NCBI GenBank assembly: GCA_900542325.1
Contig: UQMY01000009.1
Coordinates: 1 to 64,000, forward strand
Source of the DNA: an uncultured Collinsella sp.
GTDB taxonomy: Bacteria; Actinomycetota; Coriobacteriia; Coriobacteriales; Coriobacteriaceae
Direction of reading: 5' to 3'
DNA: 64,000 bases
The notes beneath the pieces are model-generated. The model was given only the letters and a program-made list of their open reading frames with translations. It did no database searches and had not been told where the DNA came from. Shown one piece after another: positions 60,859 to 64,000 of the stretch. Every line of letters begins with the position of its first letter. Position 1 is the first letter of the stretch. Position numbers and translations under genes: made by a program.

Positions 60859-60874
60859 ATGAGTACGTTAACAA
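60859..60874. promoter_or_regulatory. Gal operator 1
   Basis: ATGAGTACGTTAACAA, 44 bases before the galK start, of the form ATGnnnAC-GTnnnCA(T/A). Confidence 0.65.
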
Positions 60875-60922
60875 CTTGAAGCGGCATGAACCAAGTGTTC
60901 ACGATGCCGCACGTTACGGGCT

Positions 60923-60938
60923 ATGTTAACGTACTCAT
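60923..60938. promoter_or_regulatory. Gal operator 2
   Basis: ATGTTAACGTACTCAT, the clearest palindromic form, inverted relative to operator 1 and 64 bases from it. It is central in the 338-bp galK-LacI gap. Confidence 0.7.
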
Positions 60939-60972
60939 AACACAACACTTATCACTTTTTGAGAATCTGGTA

Positions 60973-61000
60973 ATCGGTAGAAATTCAGCCGTGAACGGTA
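60973..61000 (+). promoter_or_regulatory. GAACGGT-motif pair, 21 bp apart, in the gal region
   Basis: ATCGGTA at 60973 and AACGGTA at 60994 repeat at 21 bases, between gal operators 2 and 3. Confidence 0.5.
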
Positions 61001-61045
61001 TTGCCGTATGGACTTATAGAGCAGAAGAGTTGCGGATTGAAAAAG

Positions 61046-61061
61046 TAGAGTACGTTAACAT
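61046..61061. promoter_or_regulatory. Gal operator 3, before the LacI gene
   Basis: TAGAGTACGTTAACAT, about 93 bases before the regulator start, so the repressor probably controls itself. Confidence 0.65.
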
Positions 61062-61153
61062 GCGTCCGACGATAGCGGGCCTCGGCGCGGGGTGTATTTC
61101 TGCCCGGGCCGGCATGCACGCTATTCAGATCTCGCAAGAGTGAAGGTGATCCT

Positions 61154-62185
61154 GTGGCAAGGCGCCCGTCCAACGATACAGGTACGCGTCCGGTCTCCAT
61201 GGCCGACGTCGCCCGCGCTGCTGGCGTTTCGCAGCAGACGGTTTCGCGCGTCGCCAACGGCTTGCCCAACGTTAACGAGCAGACGCGCCAGCGCGTGCAA
61301 GCCGCGATGCAAGAGCTCGGCTTTCGTCCGAGTTATGCCGGTCGCTCGCTGCGCGATGGCCGTTACCATTCGGTTGGCCTGTGCATCAACGATGTCACCA
61401 AGTTTGGCAACCTCTCAATGATCGACGGCATCGCCAGCGCTGCTCGCGAGCATAATTGCGCCATCACGCTGGTCGAGATGTCCAAGACCGAGGAATTCTC
61501 GCTTGCCGAGGCAACGCGTCGTATGGCCGCGCTGCCCGTGGACGGCATCATTATCGGCATGAGTCGTATGGCTCCCGATTTTGAGACGTTTGATCCACTG
61601 CCGGGCATTGGCACGGTCATCGTTACCATGTATGCGCATCCGCGCGTGACCACAGTCGATTCCGACCATTACGGCTGCTCGCTGTTGCTTATGGACCATC
61701 TGTTTGAGCTGGGGCACGAGCAGATTCGCTATATTGGCGGCCCGTCGTTCTCGGTCGACGAGCAATTTCGTCGCGCCGGTTGGCAGGATGCGCTCGAGCG
61801 TAAACACATCGAGCCGGCAGAGCCGCTCGAGGGCGACTGGTCTGCTAACAGCGGTTACGAGGCCGGCAGGTACCTGGCCGAGCATGACCGCGCCATGACG
61901 GCGATTTACGCGGCAAACGACCAGATGGCAAACGGCGCTATTGCAGCGCTGCGCGATAGCGGCCTGCGCGTACCCGAGGACGTGAGCGTGGTGGGCGTCG
62001 ACGATTCGCTCGATGATTTTGTCGCACACAACGAGCTCACGACCGTGCGATTCGATCTACATCAGCGCGGACGCGAGGTATTCGAGCATGCGGTTCCCGA
62101 GGCGGGCGCGGCGGACAAAACCGTTGCCATTCGTATTCCCGGACAACTCATCATTCGACATAGCACGGCGATACCGCGCGCATAG
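61154..62185 (+). CDS. galR: LacI-family repressor of the galactose genes
   Basis: A 343-residue repressor starting at GTG 61154. The HTH is VSMADVARAAGVSQQTVSRV (from about residue 14), and the core has AANDQMANGAI and VVGVDDS. It is divergent from galK with three operators in between. It is a paralogue of the lac regulator at 51082, with almost the same hinge (GRSLRDGRYHSVGL). Control of gal genes is inferred from position and operators. Confidence 0.9.
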   Translation: MARRPSNDTGTRPVSMADVARAAGVSQQTVSRVANGLPNVNEQTRQRVQAAMQELGFRPSYAGRSLRDGRYHSVGLCINDVTKFGNLSMIDGIASAAREHNCAITLVEMSKTEEFSLAEATRRMAALPVDGIIIGMSRMAPDFETFDPLPGIGTVIVTMYAHPRVTTVDSDHYGCSLLLMDHLFELGHEQIRYIGGPSFSVDEQFRRAGWQDALERKHIEPAEPLEGDWSANSGYEAGRYLAEHDRAMTAIYAANDQMANGAIAALRDSGLRVPEDVSVVGVDDSLDDFVAHNELTTVRFDLHQRGREVFEHAVPEAGAADKTVAIRIPGQLIIRHSTAIPRA

Positions 62186-62314
62186 TTTGTGCTGATAAAC
62201 GGCGATTTATCGCATTTCAATAACAATCGGTAAGGATGCCGGCAGATAGCTGTTGGGATGCAGCCGAGTGCTATGATAGACGGGCTCTTTTGTCTATCTA
62301 GGAGGCTTTGCCTG

Positions 62315-63475
62315 ATGGAGATCACCAAGGATATCCGCTACGTTGGCGTCGACGATCACGACATTGACCTGTTCGAGGGCCAGTACGATGTGTCCGAGAA
62401 CGGTATGGCATACAACAGCTACGTTATCTTGGGCGAGAAGATTGCCGTCGCCGATTCGGTCGATGGCGGCTTTGTCGATGAGTGGCTTGGTAACCTCGAA
62501 TCCGTGCTCAACGGCCGCACGCCCGACTACCTGGTCATTCACCATATGGAGCCCGATCACTCTGCTGGCATTGCCGCCTTTATGGAGCGCTACCCCCAGG
62601 CCCAGATCGTGGCCAGCATGGGCGCCTTCCGTATGATGGTCAACTACTTTGGTACCGATTATCCCGAGCGTAAGATGGTCGTCAAAGAGGGCGACGTGCT
62701 CGACCTGGGTGGCCACAGCCTAACGTTTGTCGGCGCCCCCAACGTGCACTGGCCCGAGGTGATCTTCTCCTACGAGTCCACCGACAAGGTGCTCTTTAGT
62801 GCCGACGGCTTTGGCAAGTTCGGCGCCAACGACATCGAGGACCCGGAAGGCTGGGCTTGCGAAGCGCGCCGCTACTACTTTGGCATCGTCGGTAAGTTCG
62901 GCAAATTCGTGCAGACCGTGCTCAAGAAGGCCGCCGATCTGGATATCCAGATCATCTGTCCGCTCCATGGTCCTGTTCTTACCGAGAATCTGGGCTATTA
63001 CCTCGACACCTACAACACCTGGTCGAGCTATCAGCCCGAGGACGAGGGCATCACGATTGCCTATGCGAGCGTGTACGGCCATCTGAAGGCCGCCGTTGAG
63101 GAGCTTGCGTCTGCGCTCGAGGCCCGCGGCCAGAAGGTTTCCGTCTTTGACTTGGCTCGCGACGATATGGCCGAGGCGGTTGAGGATGCGTTCCGCTATG
63201 ACCGTCTGGTGCTCGCCTCCATCACCTATCAGGGCGAGATCTTCCCGTTCATGAGCACCTTTATCCATACGCTTGCCGAGCATGCCTACCAGAACCGTAC
63301 GGTGGCGCTCGTCGAGGGCGGCTCCTGGGCGCCCGCAGCTGCCAAGATTATGACCAAGGAGCTCGAGGGTATGAAGGACATCACCCTGACGCAGAACAAG
63401 GTGACCGTCCTGGGTTCGCTCAACGACGCCTCGCGCGCTCAGATCGAGGCCCTCGCTGACGAGCTCTCCAAGTAG
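62315..63475 (+). CDS. A-type flavoprotein (flavodiiron, FprA family)
   Basis: A 386-residue cytosolic enzyme that reduces O2 to water (or NO to N2O) and so protects an anaerobe. The N-terminal metallo-beta-lactamase-like domain has the diiron ligands in HHMEPDHSAG (H77, E79, D81, H82), followed by NVHWPEVIF and CPLHGP. The flavodoxin domain starts near residue 250 (IAYASVYGHLKAAVEELA). TAGGAGG precedes the ATG. It has no partner reductase here. Confidence 0.93.
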   Translation: MEITKDIRYVGVDDHDIDLFEGQYDVSENGMAYNSYVILGEKIAVADSVDGGFVDEWLGNLESVLNGRTPDYLVIHHMEPDHSAGIAAFMERYPQAQIVASMGAFRMMVNYFGTDYPERKMVVKEGDVLDLGGHSLTFVGAPNVHWPEVIFSYESTDKVLFSADGFGKFGANDIEDPEGWACEARRYYFGIVGKFGKFVQTVLKKAADLDIQIICPLHGPVLTENLGYYLDTYNTWSSYQPEDEGITIAYASVYGHLKAAVEELASALEARGQKVSVFDLARDDMAEAVEDAFRYDRLVLASITYQGEIFPFMSTFIHTLAEHAYQNRTVALVEGGSWAPAAAKIMTKELEGMKDITLTQNKVTVLGSLNDASRAQIEALADELSK

Positions 63476-63498
63476 CGATACGTTCACGTTTAACACTC

Positions 63499-63539
63499 AA
63501 ACCACCACAAAGGGGGCAGGCACCTTTGTGGTGGTTTTT
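63499..63539. terminator. Bidirectional terminator between the flavoprotein and DeoR genes
   Basis: A 15-bp perfect stem (AAACCACCACAAAGG with CCTTTGTGGTGGTTT) and a T-run of five, with A at the left. It ends both converging transcripts. Confidence 0.85.
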
Positions 63540-63541
63540 GT

Positions 63542-64000
63542 TTAAGCGCCGGCGATGACGAGATTTGGGCGGGCGTTGTCGACGGTCTCGGCGATTGAGA
63601 TGGCGACGGCGTGATCGGGGTCACGGTCCATCACGATGGCGTTGACGTCGGTCAGCTCGGCAAAGCGGTACATGCCACGTCCGTTGACCTTACTGGCGTC
63701 CATGAGGGCGACACTTTGACGAGCAGCACCGACCATAGCCGCTTTGGTCTCGGCCATCTGCGGAAAGTCGGTCGTAAAGCCGCAGCCGGGAACAAAAGCG
63801 CCGGGGCACATGACGGCAAGGTCGGCATGGACCATTTGGAGCGCCTGCATGGTGAGCGGTCCGTACAGATAGCGATGACCTTTGCGCAGTGCCCCGCCCA
63901 GCATGACGACATCGACCGAGGGCATGCTCTCGTCGATATAATCGGCGATGGTGATGTCGGCCGTGATGACGGTGATGCCGTCGCGCTGGTCGAGCAGGCG
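63542..64000 (-). CDS. DeoR-family regulator, C-terminal part (cut by window end)
   Basis: 153 codons of the sensor domain of a DeoR regulator: DVVMLGGALRKGHRYLYGP, a phosphosugar-pocket segment LMDASKVNGRGMYRFAEL and TDVNAIVMDRD. The frame is open to the window edge, so the N-terminal HTH lies beyond 64000. It is not the protein at 44607. Its target is unknown. Confidence 0.85.
   Translation of the reverse strand, partial: RLLDQRDGITVITADITIADYIDESMPSVDVVMLGGALRKGHRYLYGPLTMQALQMVHADLAVMCPGAFVPGCGFTTDFPQMAETKAAMVGAARQSVALMDASKVNGRGMYRFAELTDVNAIVMDRDPDHAVAISIAETVDNARPNLVIAGA

Overview
The window reads as a Coriobacteriia chromosome, most likely Collinsella or a close relative from the gut. 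The evidence is a GC-rich sequence with a strong GAG preference for Glu, lactose and galactosamine PTS loci, a Firmicutes-type GalT, and many palindromic intergenic repeats. The genus is inferred from gene content and style, not from a database search. Bases 1-1098 are an exception. They encode the C-terminal part of a Desulfovibrio-type formate dehydrogenase alpha subunit, use mostly GAA for Glu, and run in frame into a glucokinase that has lost its N-terminus. This looks like a chimeric contig end.

Region 2-27.7 kb is mostly housekeeping on the plus strand. It holds pyrophosphatase, NhaA, an aminotransferase, a STAS protein, tatA-tatC, hypA-hypB, a type IA topoisomerase, a tmk-holB-ricT run, a ComF-like protein, a lipoprotein, the ribosome hibernation factor, DegV, a dehydrogenase with a His/Cys-rich tail, NAD-isocitrate dehydrogenase and a SurA-like membrane protein. 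Two candidate structured RNAs lie around the lipoprotein and hpf genes.

Region 27.7-39.4 kb is an N-acetylgalactosamine locus: a mannose-family PTS (EIIA, a YajC-like protein, EIIB, EIIC, EIID), a GntR regulator, AgaS, NagA/AgaA, a LacX-like epimerase, a tagatose-6-phosphate kinase and a YhcH protein. Together they would convert GalNAc to tagatose-1,6-bisphosphate; no aldolase is seen here. The GntR operator occurs identically before the PTS operon and before agaS.

Region 39.5-47.4 kb is an accessory stretch: two unknown small genes, tRNA-Thr(CGU), an orphan EIIB paralogue whose phospho-acceptor His is Tyr, and two AAA+/DUF4143 ATPases, each preceded by four evenly spaced direct repeats. galM and a DeoR regulator lie between the ATPases. 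A threefold 80-bp palindromic array follows the second ATPase.

Region 47.4-64 kb is lactose and galactose metabolism: lacG and lacE (minus), a LacI regulator, lacF, lacA, lacB, a second copy of the lacX-lacC pair, then galT and galK (minus) divergent from a second LacI regulator, an A-type flavoprotein, and the C-terminal part of a DeoR regulator cut by the window end. Operators for the two LacI proteins can be read directly and share a core. A separate motif, GAACGGT repeated 21 bp apart, sits before most of the sugar operons and suggests a common regulator.
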